Assembly: GCF_030272615.1 (NCBI RefSeq)
Contig: NC_081408.1
Coordinates: forward strand, 617,642,476 to 617,706,475
Reading direction: 5' to 3'
DNA length: 64,000 bases
Source of the DNA: Cryptomeria japonica
Taxonomy: Eukaryota; Streptophyta; Pinopsida; Cupressales; Cupressaceae
In this document: in pieces, positions 44,276-57,030 of the stretch
Numbering within the stretch: position 1 is the stretch's first letter
Layout: the number at the start of each line of letters is the position of its first letter
Position numbers and translations under genes: made by a program
The notes under the pieces: model-generated
What the model saw: the letters and a program-made list of their open reading frames with translations, nothing else
The model's database searches: none
Told to the model about the DNA's origin: nothing

Positions 44276-46641
44276 TGTACTATCCTAGAAATTGTGACCC
44301 TAGAAATTTTTGACTGCATTAGGGTCCTCATGCATGCGAACTCAAATCCTCTAGCCTGATCGGAGACGAGAGAGTGCTCGGCTTGCAAAAATAGCTTCTT
44401 CCTTGGCCTCTGCATCACCCTGACCATATTCTGCCTTGTAGAAAGGGGTAGGATAGGGGCATGGCACCACTATCCTCCCTTAGATAGGGGAATGTCACCC
44501 TTGTCCTCCCAGGACAGGGGCATGGCGCTCTTGTCCTTGCCCTATTTTTGGGCAGGACCCTTCCTAGAACATGCCTTGTGGGTTGTGCATTAGGCAGGAA
44601 ACCTCCTCGATGTCGGCTCATGATGAAATTCAAATCCACCAACATGTATTCAAGGGGTATTCATCCTCTCATTTGTATAAGTGAAAGTTGCATAAGCGAT
44701 CAAGCATTCAAGCATTCTTTTCCAGCATTGAGCATTCTCAAGTCTCCCTTCAAGGATAGGTGTTGCATTCAAGTCAAGGATTCAACCACTGAAGAGGAGA
44801 TCCCTTTCAACATTAAATTCTACAAAAACATTTCTATCAACATTGCTACTACAACCTCCCTTGAGGTGATTTACAATTCAGTCTTTCATTTACATTTAGT
44901 TGCAAGTACTTTCTTTCATTACTTGGTTAATTCCAAACTGGGGTTTGACCTAAAGGCAAACCCCCAATCCCAACACATTTCCCTCTCTTTTTTGCATGTT
45001 AGTTGTAGGTGCGCAACTCTACTTTTGGATTTGGGCTTCATTTGCAAAGATAGAAAAACCCTTTTCATTTCATGGATTTTTCAGAGGACCGTGTACATTC
45101 CCGCCATGGTCTAGACAACTTTTTGTCGACTTCGCAGGGTGACTTTTGTTGGCATTTTTGATGATTATGTTGTGATTTTCATTGATGGACACACACTTGC
45201 ATTGAGATCTCCTTTATATGTATGAGTTAGAGCACAACCGGTATTTGTTCCAACTAGTATGTTGTATTACAGTCTTTAGACTATTAATGTTTTGCAGAAT
45301 GTGTTTCCCAGTCTGAAGCAGCATGATGACCCCAATCGGTTCATGGATCCCAAGTGGTATGAGAAATCAAAGTGGCATAACACATTTTTACCAGTCTTCA
45401 TTATTGACAAACTGGCAACCGGTATTTTGTATGAATCAGCAAAACTCTGTGATGAGTTACCAACCGACATTTTGTGATGAGTTACCATCCACCGTTTGTT
45501 TGACGGTGCCGACACTTAAACGGTGCTTTTTGTGTTGTGTTACAAGAATATGTCTAGATGCATTGAACCTAGGAAATTGTATTGTAATCCTATTGGACCG
45601 ACATGAAATCAGATTCCTTTATAAGGACATCATGTCTAGGGTTTTAGGTAGTTGAGGTTATTGTGATATAGTCGTTGTGGTCAATGTTGTTGCTAGGGTT
45701 TAAGGTGATTGATGAGATAGAGAGAGTCTGAATGTGTAGAAGACTGAAGTAATGCTGGAATGCATTAGAAGTGAGCTATCAAGGATCTAACCAAGCAAGT
45801 TATGCTATCTGATAGATCATATACTTGTTGATTACTCACATCTTTGACAAGTCTGTAGCCCTTAACCGGGTAGGCCCAAAAGCCTTTTGTAAATCCTCTA
45901 ACAAGGTGGTTCACATCTGTGGATCTAAAATCCTCTAGAAAGGTAGTCTTTAATCAGACTTATCTCCTAACAGAGATTGAGATTCCTAACAGGATCTGTT
46001 CTGGTAAAGAACATTGTAAGACCTTAACCGGTCTAGTTCCTATTCTGCAGATAGTTACTTGTGAGTTCCATCTCACCATGGTTTTTCCCATTTGGGTTTC
46101 CACATCAAAATTCTTTGTGTTATGGTGTTTGTGCTTCTGTGGGTAAATGCACTATTTGCTATTTGGTTTGCATGTGTGCTAAACGGTTTGTCTGCTAAAC
46201 TATTTTACCAGTTTACTGTTTGTCTTGCAAAGTGTTTAAGTGTGAAAAGTTTTGGCATACTAATTCACACACCCCCCCCTCTTAGTATTCATCAACTTTG
46301 TCTCGACATTTTACTGCAAAATCCGGGTGCACAACTTCATCCCATATTCTGATCTCCAGTTATAATTGATTCTTTGTCACTTTTGCACTACATAATTTAA
46401 TAATTTTCCTTTCCAAATCAAATAAGGAAGAAGGGATCATCCTAACATTCTGAATTCATTCAGAATTTAATCTATCATCTTTGTGTGGAGATTAAATCTA
46501 GTAAATTATCCCATCCCTTATTTTCCTAATGTAATGGTGAAAAGTGCTTGAAGGATAATCAATAGTGAAAATCTCATCTCTCTTTGAGGGAAAGGGTTGT
46601 TTTCCTCTTGATCCATCACTCATCATTTTCCCACCATTACA
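44276..46641 (+). repeat. Element A 3' LTR, interrupted
   Basis: It aligns with 19809-21058 from TGTACTATCC to CCACCATTACA, once the solo LTR at 45147-46294 and one copy of its duplication are removed. It lacks a few tens of bases near 44690 relative to the 5' LTR. The duplication CAGAT follows. Confidence 0.88.
45147..46294 (+). repeat. Solo Ty1/Copia LTR inside the A 3' LTR
   Basis: 1,148 bp from TGTTGGCATTTTT to TATTCATCA, flanked by ACTTT at 45142-45146 and 46295-46299. It has the Copia LTR signature GGTTTTTCCCATTTGGGTTTCC (in two words near 46080) and a CACACCCCCCCCTCTTAGTA end. No internal element sequence remains, so it is the usual product of LTR-LTR recombination. Confidence 0.85.
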
Positions 46642-48308
46642 CAGATAAAAGGGGGGATGCTTATGATTTTATTTTTATTTTCTACTTCCAAAGCCTACAC
46701 TGAGCTTATAGGAGTGGAAGATCTGCTACCTTTTCTTGGAACCTCTGCAACATTGATATCTTTTAGGGCCTCCTGAAGTAGATCCCTCAGAGATGGGATA
46801 GAAAGGGCATCCCACATGGAAACATTAAGGATGACCCTTTTCATTTGTTCTACTATGCTGAAAGGAATGACAACCTTAGTAGAAACCTTTGTACCAACAA
46901 TATCGAGCTTTGATATTGTAGGAACCTTTGGGTACTCCCCTTGTGTGAAATTTTGAGTCAATTATTGCTCTATATTTAGAGAAACCACCTTATCAGGGAT
47001 CTTTGGCATTGGGGACTTCATCATATCTTGTGGAGCTTAGACTGCTATGGTAGAAGTATCACTAGGGTGTATGGCCCTTTTCTTGGATCTTATATTGCTA
47101 GCCACATTGTCCCCACTTGTCTGATTTATCCCACAAAAATAAGTCTCCTGCCAATTCATGAAAGATGAATCTCCTTATGGGTGATTAGAGAAATCACCAA
47201 ATTAATGTTGCCTTGATTTTATTGGTTCATTTTGTGCTACTAAGGCCTGAGAGAACTCACCATTCTGGCATGCATCTTGATTATGTGGCCGATTGCATGG
47301 GGCACAACAATATTGTTCCTAAGCAAGATCGTTCTGGGTTGGCACTAGTGCTTTTGAGGTGCTTGCAGATGAGAAAATGCAAACTATTTAAGGGCCTATG
47401 ATTGCTCTATTGGTTTTTCCCTTGAAAGTTTGACCTATTCTACTCGTAATTCTGATTTTGTCACTGATAAGGCACGCTGGTCTGAGACTACTATCTCTTT
47501 ATTATAACCAATTCATTACTGAATCCCTGCATCATGGTCTTGATTTCTAACTTGATCTCTTGAATTTTGGAAGATGGTGGGATGGGCGCAGGTGTGAGAA
47601 ATTGACTTGTTGATGTCATTAATATTGGTGCCAAAGTAGGTTGTTGTGTAGGATCTTCTAGGAACAAGGACACTAGAGGCCTAGGAGACATCTTCCTTGC
47701 TTGAATTAAACAATTCTATGCCCTAATAGCAATATCATAAGCCCTTGGAAAGTTATCTCCTCCCATTGATTGAATTATTGTAGCTATATCATTATTCAAA
47801 GCCCTAAGAAAATATAAGAAAGCATGATTGGAAGAGGGGTTTACCAATGCTAGGATCCTATCCCAAGTCTTCTAAAAAATGTAGGTGAAGTCTACCATGA
47901 ACTCATGGGGTGCTCTCTTGATGGTTGTTATCTGCTCAACTAGTGACAAGTGGTCACTTTTGTTCTTGAAGTGCTTGCACAACTTTTCTCCCAATTCATC
48001 CCAGTTGTGAATGGAGCTAGGAGTTAATCCTCTATACCATTGGAGGGATTTTCCCTTGAATTAAGAGATAAGAAGCCTCACTACAACATTGTCCTATGTG
48101 ACATAAAACACCGAGTAGATGCTCGGCACATCTTGAATGTGTTCCTCAGGGGTGACAAAGGTTTTCATGGTAAAGAATGGGTTGCAATTGGGATGCCTTT
48201 ATTTTGGGCTAAAACTAAAGGGCTGCCACCAATAAAGGTGACAAATGTATGTTCTCTTGGCACTACCATGGAAAATAGTGGCCTATTGATACAAATGAAA
48301 GGGCTTTT
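46642..48308 (-). pseudogene. H1 gag and gag-protease linker
   Basis: The gag core on the minus strand (48200-47700) has FVTPEEHIQD, LQWYRGLTPSSIHNWDELGE and a KSDHLSLVEQ segment. A knuckle-like CCAPCNRPHNQDAC lies near 47300. The open piece at 46961-46695 has SMWDALSIPSLRDLLQEAL, found upstream of Tat-group proteases. The frame then runs into CAGAT and continues at 19808 with the protease active site. Several TAG, TAA and frame breaks. The left (N-terminal) part of gag is cut at 48308 by element C. Confidence 0.72.
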
Positions 48309-51128
48309 TGTTAGCAGCAATAATGGAGGAAAATTGAGAGGGGGGTGAATAAGTTTTCACCAGATTCATAAACTTAATCACAAAAGTAGATCTGATAAAG
48401 TGTAAAAATAATAAAAGATAAGAAAATTGATAACACAACACACAACACCAAGATTTTGACGTAGAAAACCCGGCTAAGGGAAAAACCACGATGGGAACCT
48501 ACTCACAATAAGATGATACTCTATAGTAGTATGTGAAAATATTACAATGGGGAATGCACATGCATTCGAGAATACTGCCAATAGCTCACTACTCAAAAGA
48601 TAATGAACCAGAAGGCTACAACCCTCAAGGAAGTCTCAATGACTTACAACAAGATTCAGACTCCAGTCTGGAAGAAATGAACTAAAAGAATAACATCTCC
48701 AAATGCCTGATTATAGTTCCAGTTAAGCATAATTGTCTTCTTTGCAACACCAATCTCTGCTCAATCACAATGCCAAAGGATGAATCACTTTATCACACAT
48801 ACATCACTCTTTGATAATGCATACACAACTAGGATACCTAATTTACATGACTATATCAACTATTTATACAATTCATCAACCTTGACAACAAGGCCAGCTA
48901 AACCCTCAACTCACAATTACAAAATTACATCAAATGATACAAAGATTGACCACCGAACCAATATAGTGATATACATGACATATCATGGACCTAAATCAAA
49001 TATCCCAACGTGCAACACCACCAGAAATCACACCAAGATCAACCACAACACGCTACATCACTAGGAAAATCACATAACATGAAGAATATCACCGGTTCAA
49101 CAAAATCACCAAGAACTCACACAATGATCAATCCAGATCATCAAAACAAATAGGAAATAATAAAAAAACAATAGCAAGCTCACTAAAATCATGAACAACT
49201 ACACCAACACCACTTATCAAATATTCATCGATCAATATTTGAAACTCAAGAACACTCAAACAACAACAACTATCATGAAGAAAAGATAACTTGCGAAGCA
49301 CCAAATCATGAACCATCTAAAATGAAGACACACAAGACCTGTTGGAATTTGCATGAAGATTGCATTAATGAAATGTTATGTTTTCATTGATATCAATTAA
49401 CCGGTAATGATATTGTTATAATGGTATTCTATAACTAGTAGGAAGAGATAGTGAAGGGAATTGTAACTGGTAGGTGAGTTTGTGGAGTGAACCGGTATTT
49501 CTAAGTAATAGAGAGTTGAACTAGTAAACCCTACCTATTGATTTGATAAACCCTAACCGATTAAGTTTGGTGAGTTGGTTGTACTAGTTTATGATCTGAT
49601 GATGAGCGGTAATGATTTTGACACAAATGTATGTTGTATGAGAAGAGTTTCAAAGTGTTTTTGGTGCATTGAGATAATAGTTTTTATCTTGGGAATGAGC
49701 AAGTACATTACACATAATGCAAACCGCGTGATAAGTTACTAAGTTTGATGAAGCGGTGATCAAGGAGTGGTCGGGCTATCTTGAATGATGTACAGAGATT
49801 ATTATGTAATCCAACGGTCATACTTGAACGAATTTATTTGTAATCTCTATGAGAGAATTATGTTTATGTTGTGTTACCGACCTGATGATTTATTTATAAG
49901 GTCGTTGTGTTGTTTTGTTTTAGAGTTGGCAAATTTGTAGTTGAGAGTGTGGTTGCTGAACTGGATGATGTATCTACAGTTTGTGTAAAGGCAGATAGGA
50001 GCATGAAAAGGATCCGAACAAGAAAGTGTAGTGCTATTCAAACAGATCAGCAAACCCCTATTGTTTTCTAACAATTACAACAGTAAAATCCCCTAACCAG
50101 GTAAGCTCTAACAAGCTTAGTGTTATTCAAATCCTCTAACCAGGTGGTCCATTAGCTTGGATTTTAAATCCTCTACCAAGGTTACTCCTCATAGGGTATT
50201 GCTTCTAATAGGGCATTATAGTCAATCCCTTAACCAGGTGGTCCCTAATAGGATTTGTTCTTAATAGGACTTTTTGTAAAGCTTTAACAAGATTGGCTCC
50301 TAACAGGGAAAAATTCAGAAGAGCACAAAATACTTGTGGGTATTCATCCCCACCGTGGTTTTTTCCCATTTGGGTTTCCACATCAAAAATATTATTTCAA
50401 GTGGTGAATGTTTTTGTGGTTATGTTTACTATGATTGAATTGCTTAACTGCTTAATCCACTTTGATATGTTATGTTAACCGATATCAATCTAAAATGAGG
50501 TTTTACTTATGTCAGTAAAGTGTTTGGATGTTTGTGAGTTTCAAGTTGTTTTACTGTTAGTCTGTTATAACAGTCAATCGGTTTAACTTGATAGTGATAT
50601 TGCATTTGTAGTTCAGTGGTTTAAGTTATCAGTTTAGAGTTTGCTTTGAGAGGTTGATTCTAAGTTTGGTGAAATTTTATATCAATTTTCTATCTACTTA
50701 TTCACCTCCCCCTCTCAGTAGTTGAGTGGATCCTTATTCTTTCATCATACCATCAAGACCATCCCAAACAATATCCCAAAATCTCAAATCAAGATCCGAT
50801 CACACCAGAATATACCGGAGGAAATACTGAACTCTGCAAAGCACATATCAGATAAACAAACTGCAAAACCAAATAATCTAATATGATCAATTAAGCTTCC
50901 CGAATCACCAACACCAGTACAGAAGAATATAATGACACTAAAGATACTCCATACACCATACCATAAGCCCAATAAACCAATTTGTAGTCACTAGAGAAGA
51001 AATATGTTGACATTAATGACAACAACATATCCTAGTAGTAGGAATGTCCAATAAGCTCCCTATTTGGCATTGATGGAAACATATGAATGTGAAAAACAAT
51101 CAATGCAAAGAAAGAAACATCTCCAACA
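48309..51128 (-). repeat. Element C 3' LTR, interrupted
   Basis: About 1.4 kb after removing the solo LTR. On the minus strand it starts TGTTGGAGATGTTTC after a polypurine tract and ends near CACCCCCCTCTCAATTTTCC then GCTGCTAACA. It keeps the Copia signature GTGGTTTTTCCC and GGGTTTTCTACG near 48470. Confidence 0.75.
49340..50755 (+). repeat. Solo Ty1/Copia LTR inside the C LTR
   Basis: 1,416 bp from TGTTGGAATTTGC to CATACCATCA, flanked by AGACC at 49335-49339 and 50756-50760. It carries GGTTTTTTCCCATTTGGG and CACCTCCCCCTCTCAGTA. Five CTAACCAGGTGGTCC-like words lie between 50092 and 50300. Confidence 0.85.
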
Positions 51129-51130
51129 AA

Positions 51131-51141
51131 CTCCCCCTAAG
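51131..51141 (-). other. Polypurine tract of element C
   Basis: The minus strand reads CTTAGGGGGAG two bases before the LTR start. A second purine-rich word (AAAGGGGGAGAG near 51175) lies upstream, as is common in Copia elements. Between RNase H and this tract (51142-51549) no gene is seen. Confidence 0.6.
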
Positions 51142-51549
51142 ATCAAGCCGTTAAAACAATTTTTCACATGCTTCTCTCCCCCTTTGACAACAATGCCAAA
51201 GACAAAATATAGATGATGCTTCTCTCCCCAAAACTCATCCTCATGAATCTCTCCCCCTAAAACATATAACCAGACTACTCGATCAGAGGAGAAACACCAA
51301 ATCATCAATCTAGATAAATAGATAAGACGATGAAGTCCACTGGATTAATGAAACTCAATGCATTTAGTTCTCATCAGGAGGGATAGATACCCCTAACTTG
51401 TCTCTCATATAGATAAATGTATCTATAGGAAAAGGATTAATGAAAATATCAGCACTTTTTTCCTTTGTAGATTCATATTCCAACTTAACTTCCTCTTCAC
51501 TGAATTTTTCTCTCAATTAATGATATTTGATTGACACATGTTTATTTTT

Positions 51550-51842
51550 TTAATGTTGCACCAGATTCTTTGACATGTTAATAACATTGGAATTAGCATA
51601 GTATATAACAATAGACTCATCATAAATAACTCTAATATGCTTCAACATTTGCTTCATCCAAACTACTTGAGTGCAACTACCAATAACAATGATGTACTCA
51701 GCTTCAACAATAGATAAGGACATTGAATCCTGTTTCTTACTAGCCCATGAAACCAATTTCTTACCCAAAAAGAAAGCACCATCGGATGTACTCTTTTGGT
51801 CATCAACATCACTAGCTCAATCAACATTAGTGTAAGCACATA
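51550..51842 (-). pseudogene. Element C RNase H, C-terminal part
   Basis: Copia RNase H motifs are SDVDDQKSTSDGAFFLGKK, VSWASKKQDSMSLSIVEAEYI and CTQVVWMKQML. A TGA replaces the Trp of the usual DWA motif. The N-terminal part is at 54009 onward; the insertion of the mini-LTR element splits it inside ML-C-AYTNVD. Confidence 0.8.
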
Positions 51843-54003
51843 TGATGTAGGAGCACCGGTTTAGTTCTTACTAGTTGAGCAATTGTCAGTGGAATTGCTT
51901 GAGAGTGTGGCATTTCTTCTGCTTTGTGTGTTTAGCATTGTGGTTTTGGGTTTATTCCCTTGTGTTCATGATCTTTACCATGTTCTATTTTCATAACATT
52001 TGGCTTTGTTTCCGGTGAGATGTGGATTCCAGTATTGTCCTGGTTAATATGTTCTTACCGGTTAGTCTAGTAGTGTATTGAGTGAAGATGATTTTGGGTT
52101 GCAATTAATCTTCATGACTTGCAAATCACTGGAGATGTTTCTGTGGGCCTTGGCTAGTATTTTCGGAGGTCTGCACATCATTTTATGCTTTGGAGTTGTT
52201 CTTAGTAAATTGAGCCGACATGTTATTGTTGCATGTTTCATGAGCCGGTTGGTCTTTGGGCTGACTTGATTAGGTTGTAATTATTTGTGGGCAATATATA
52301 TATGGAGGTTTGAAAATTATTTAGATAGATAGAAGTTAGAAGATAGAAGACAAAGTTTAGATATTGAGCAAAGATGTAGATCCGACGAGATTCTAATCCA
52401 AATGGATTGAAGCTGGAAGGCTGAGGTCCAAATTTGGGCTGAACCGACAGACTATTCCTGGAAGCCAATTTGATATGAGGATGATCTGCAGATCTTGTAA
52501 TTGTGTTGTAAGCATTATTTGTATCTTGGACTGTGATTCAACATGTGGCATGTGTAATCCTTCAAATTGTAATAAGATTCATTTACATTGTTTATCGATT
52601 ATGTGTTTTGTCTTGTTATTGGTTGTTCTTTCTACTATTTTTGGCATCTTGTTACTGATTACTGATATGTTGTGCATGGTTTATGTGTTAAGCTGCAAGC
52701 TTGGGTTGTCCTTCATTGGATCTCCCTGCCTTGATTGCATCAAATGGTATCAAAGATAGTTTGTGAACCTGTTGTTGGATAGAGTGGTGTTTGTGCACCG
52801 GTTGGTTGGAGAGAAGATTGCGGCAACTTGTGGACTTGTTCAGAGTATTGAACGTGAGGCAAAGAAAGGTTTGTAGTTAGACTTCAGATCCTAGAGCTTG
52901 AGCTTGAGGAAGTTAGTGGGTGGAGACTTGAGTAGATTGTCGATTGAGGTAGGTTGCAGTTTGGACCGGTGGATCACCATGGAGAGGCAACCAGAAGCTG
53001 TAGTTAGATCGTTGACCTCCCCAAGGTAGTTGCAAGTACCTACTGATCGATCACCGAACCAGATCAAGTGATGGGACTCACTTTTTAATTAACCCTGAGA
53101 GTCTGATGCAGGAGCACCAGTCTAGTTCTTACCAATTGAGCAATTTTCAATGGAATTGCTTGAGAGTGTGGCATTTATTCTTGTTTAAGTGTTTAGGATT
53201 GTGGTTTTTGGTTTATTCCCTTATGTTCATGATCATTACCGTGTTCAAGTTTTATAGAATTTGGCTTTGTTTCCAGTGAGATGTTGATTCTGGTATTATC
53301 TCGGTTAATATGTTCTTACCAGTTAATCTGGTAGTGTGTTGAGCGAAGATGATTTCGGGTTGCGGTTGATCTCCATGAATTCAGGATCATTGAAGATGTT
53401 TCTGTGGGCCTTGGCTGATATTTCTAGAGGTCTGCGCATTGTTTTATGCATTGGAATTGTTCTTAGTAATTTGAGCCGACATGTTACTATTGCACATTTC
53501 ATGAACCAGTTGGTCTTTGGGCCAACTTGATTAAGTTGTAATTATTTGTGGGTGGTACATATATGAAGGTTTGCAAATCATTTGGATAGATAGAAGCTAG
53601 AAGATAGAAGACAAAGTTTATAGATTGAGTGAAGATGTAGATCCGGTGAGATTCTGATCCAGATGGACTGAAGCCGGAAGGCTAAGGTCCAGATTAGGGT
53701 TGAACAAACAGATTGTTCCTGGAAGCCAATTTGATATGAGGATGATCTATGGATTTTGTAATTGTTTTGTAAGTGTTATTTGTATCTTGGACTGCAATCC
53801 AGCATGTGACATGTATAATCCTTTAGATTGTAATAATATTTATTCACATTGTTTATCGATTATGTGTTTTGTCTTGTTACCTGTTGTTCTTTCTACTATT
53901 TATGGCATCTTGTTACCGGTTATTGGTATGTTGTGCATGGTTTATGTGTTAAGCTGCAAGGTTGGTCTATCCTTCATTGGATCTCCCTACCTTGACTATG
54001 CCA
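51843..54003 (+). mobile_element. 2.16-kb mini LTR element (TRIM/LARD-like, no coding capacity)
   Basis: Two direct repeats, 51843-52739 and 53104-54003, start TGATG and end in CA. They flank only 364 bp. The duplication ACATA is at 51838-51842 and 54004-54008; removing the element restores the Copia RNase H frame. A TGGTATCAAAGATAG primer binding site (initiator tRNA-Met type) begins at 52745. I see no convincing polypurine tract. The LTRs differ at about one base in eight in the sample I compared, so it is old. LTRs near 900 bp are long for a TRIM. Confidence 0.85.
52293..52302 (+). promoter_or_regulatory. TATA-like box in the mini-element LTR
   Basis: ATATATATAT followed by GGAGG lies in the 5' LTR. 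The 3' LTR has TACATATATGAAGG at the same place. A reasonable core promoter candidate, not proven. Confidence 0.3.
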
Positions 54004-54008
54004 ACATA

Positions 54009-55317
54009 ACATGAAATCATCATTCCTCAGATACCACAAACCATAATCCATAGTTCCCTTCAAGTATCTGAATATTCTCTTCACAATAGTGACATGACTA
54101 TCTTTCGGATCAACTTGATATCTAGCATACATGCACACAACATGCATAATGTTTGGCCTAGTCTGAGTAAGATATAGTAGTCCACCAACCATAGCCCTAT
54201 ACAAAATCTTATTTGCTTTCAGAGAATCATCACTCTTAGATAATTTGCAACCAGTCACCATAGGAGTTCCAACCAAAATCTAACCCAAATTTCTTTAGCA
54301 ATTCCTTCACATATTTAGTTTGAGATATAAAAATACTTTTTCTAGTCTATGAAATATGCAAACCTAAGAAAATTTCATCTCACCTATCATAGACATCTTA
54401 AATTCCTTCTGCATATCACTGACAAACTTCATGCTCAAGTAATCATCACCTCCAAAGACAATATCATCAACAAAGACTTCAACAATCAAGATGTTATCAT
54501 TTTTCAATATTAAAGTATAGATTACTATCTGCAGTCCCTTTATTAAATCCCAATTTCAACAAATACTTATCCAATCTAGCATACCAAGCTCTAGGGGCTT
54601 GTTTCAAATATAAAGATCTTTCTTTAGCTTACATACCATGTCTCCATCATCTGATAATGAAAATCAATCAATTTTCTCAATGTAGACTTCTTCCTCAAGA
54701 CCACCATTCAAAAAGGAAAATTTGACATCCATCTAATACTCCTTGAAATATTTATAAGAAACATATGCAAGCAACAATCTAACAACTTCAAGTCTAGCCA
54801 CCAGAGCAAAAATCTCCTCATAATCAATTTCTTCTTTCTATGAATATCCTTTGCATACTAGAGTCTTTCTTTATTTATGACAACTTCACAGACTTCATTC
54901 ATTTTATTCTTGAATACCCATTCAGTACCAATCACATTCTTATCTTTGGGTCTAGGCACAAGCTCCCATGTGTTATTATTTTCAATTTGATCTAATTATT
55001 CTTCCATAGATCTCATCCAATTTTTCATCTTTGCAAGCTTCAACAACATCTTTAGGTTTAACTTTAGAAATAAGACATACCTCTTTAGCAACTATCTGTG
55101 TTCTAGTCATCACACCTTTATTTTTATCACCAATATTTTAATTTTATAAATGATTCAGTCTTACATACCTTAGATTCTTCTGATTGTTCTGATTTTCAGG
55201 TTCTTACACCCCTCCCCCGACAACAACATTTGGATTAATAGTTTCTATCGAATCATTATTCTTTGATTCTTTAGTCTGAATATGATTCAGAATAATATGC
55301 TGAAAATCATCATATCT
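54009..55317 (-). pseudogene. Element C reverse transcriptase and start of RNase H
   Basis: The active site EVFVDDIVFGGDD is readable near 54490-54450. The open piece 54276-53974 gives GTPMVTGCKLSKSDDS, LLYLTQTRPNIMHVVCMYAR and RIFRYLKGTMDYGLWY, the usual link to RNase H. Most of the N-terminal RT is broken by stops and shifts. Confidence 0.75.
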
Positions 55318-56411
55318 TCAAGCTCTGATCTCTTTACCAAGGTTCTCTTTCAGATTTGCACTTTCCACTATCTTTCTCAGTCTCTTATTGTAGAATCGAT
55401 AGGCTTTCCTCTTTGTTGAGTATCCCAATAAAATTCCTTCATCACTTCTTGCATCAAACTTTCCTATGTCATCATCTCTCTTGATATAACATTTTCTACC
55501 AAATACTCTAAAATATTTCATAGTAGGAACATGACCAAACCATAACTCATAAGGAGTCTTAACGGTATCACCTTTGATATGAACTAGGTTGAATGTGTAA
55601 ACAATAGTTCTAATAGCTTCTCTCCAATAGATCTTCAGGACATTTCCTTCAATCAGCATAGTCCTTGCAGCATTCAAAATAGTCCTGTTATTTCTTTCAA
55701 CAACTTCATTCTACTGAGGGGTTCTAGGAGAAGATAGTTGTCTTCCAATCCCATGCTTCTCACAGAATGAATCAAACTCACCCGAACATAATTATCCACC
55801 TCTGTTAGATCTAAGCTATTTTACCTTCAATCCTGACTCAATCTTAACCTTTTCTTTGAATATCTTGAATTTGTGTAATGCTTCAAATTTTTCCTTAAAA
55901 AAGACAACCCACATCATCCTCGAATAATCATCAATTAGCAACATAAAATATATATCTCCCTGCACACTTCTAACATTTGTAGGTCCACACAGGTAAGTAT
56001 GCACAACATCTAGTAATCCATCAGATGTATGCTGCTTTCTCTTAAAAGAAATTATTGTTTGCTTACCCAATTGACATTCCTTACATACGGAATTAGTAGG
56101 CTTAACAATCTTAGGCAGATCTCTAATAGCTTGAGTAGAACCAATCTTAATCATAAAATCAAAATTAATATGACACATTCTCCTATGCCACAACCAACTT
56201 TGATCAATTTGAGCAATCAAACAACTTTTCTCACCAACACTCAAATGAAAAATATTACCTCTAGTCTTAGTTCCAAATGCAATCTCTATACCAAAGGCAT
56301 TTAGGATTTTGCATTTGTCATTATTGAATCGTAAATCATAACCTTTGTCAACCATGTATCCAACACTCAAAAGATTATGCTTCAAACCTTCAATATATAA
56401 GACATCATCAA
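55318..56411 (-). pseudogene. Element C GAG-pre-integrase and integrase
   Basis: 56385-55816 has LYIEGLKHNLLSVG (start just upstream), the zinc-binding WHRRMCHINF and VCKECQLGKQ, and the first integrase Asp in LLIDDYSRMMWVVFFKEK. A gap with stops covers the second Asp and Glu region (55815-55678). 55677-55318 has MNAARTMLIEG, YELWFGHVPTMKYFRVFGRKCY and GILLGYSTKRKAYRFYN, the C-terminal Copia integrase. Confidence 0.82.
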
Positions 56412-56416
56412 TATTA

Positions 56417-57030
56417 TGTTGGTAATATGAAGGAATTGATTATGTGTTGCATTGATGTTTTGTCATTGATGTCAACACTAGCTGTTATAGTTGTTTACCG
56501 ACTTCAGGTAAAAGGATTGGATTGGGAAGATTATCAATTGATTGTCACCGGTATGATTTGGATGATGGAATAAGTTTGTATGAATGGTTCATATGCTTCT
56601 GAAGTATGTTTCAGTTAGTTGGTATTGAATTGATGATCGGATGCTATCTTATGTTCTAGTAAGCCTGCTTTATAGGTTCGGTAAGGGTTTCACTGGTAGA
56701 TATTTATTGAAGATCATTGATGTAATGCATAAGTGGTGTTGGTGTAGCTTCTAGAAGGGATTCACGATTTTGATGGTGATTGTGTTTGTGCCTCGACTGA
56801 TTGGTGTCATTTCTTTGGTGTGTGTGGATCTAATTTAGGTCTAGTGCTATCTAGGTTATGGACCGGTTTTCATGTAATGTGTTGGTGGATCCTTCGATGT
56901 GCTTTCAAGATGTTTTATTGATTGGATGATGTTTGTTTGGCCTTAGGCCAACAAGTTTTTTGATTTATTTTAGGATTATGTAATGGATCTATTGAATTAT
57001 CATTTGGGTGGCTGACCTGATTGGTTAGTG
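56417..57030 (+). repeat. LTR fragment D (Copia-like), truncated
   Basis: It starts TGTTGGTAATATGAAGG inside the element C frame after TATTA, and contains TTTTGTCATTGATGTCAACAC, a common Copia LTR word. It breaks off at 57030 where the 726-bp tandem block begins. I could not find the end or a partner TATTA. Confidence 0.5.

Larger units (their letters stand above)
19809..46641 (+). mobile_element. A: non-autonomous Gypsy-like element with gag and protease-like region
   Basis: The LTRs at 19809-21058 and 44276-46641 begin TGTA and end ATTACA. The 5-bp duplication CAGAT is at 19804-19808 and 46642-46646. Removing A joins the H1 protease frame, reading PPFYLSLIIGDKNF into CMIDSGA. The primer binding site at 21062 and polypurine tract at 44261-44275 fit plus orientation. 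I find gag and a degenerate protease but no RT, RNase H or integrase of its own. Sampled LTR identity is lower (roughly 88%) than for B inside it, consistent with A being older. Confidence 0.88.
48309..56416 (-). mobile_element. C: Ty1/Copia element, 5' end missing
   Basis: Minus-strand order is GAG-pre-integrase, integrase, RT, RNase H, polypurine tract, 3' LTR, which is the Copia order. The left edge at 48309 (TGTTAGCAGC) follows CTTTT, a candidate duplication whose partner is missing because the right side is truncated at 56416 by LTR D. Two later insertions (49340-50755 and 51843-54003) interrupt it. Confidence 0.8.
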
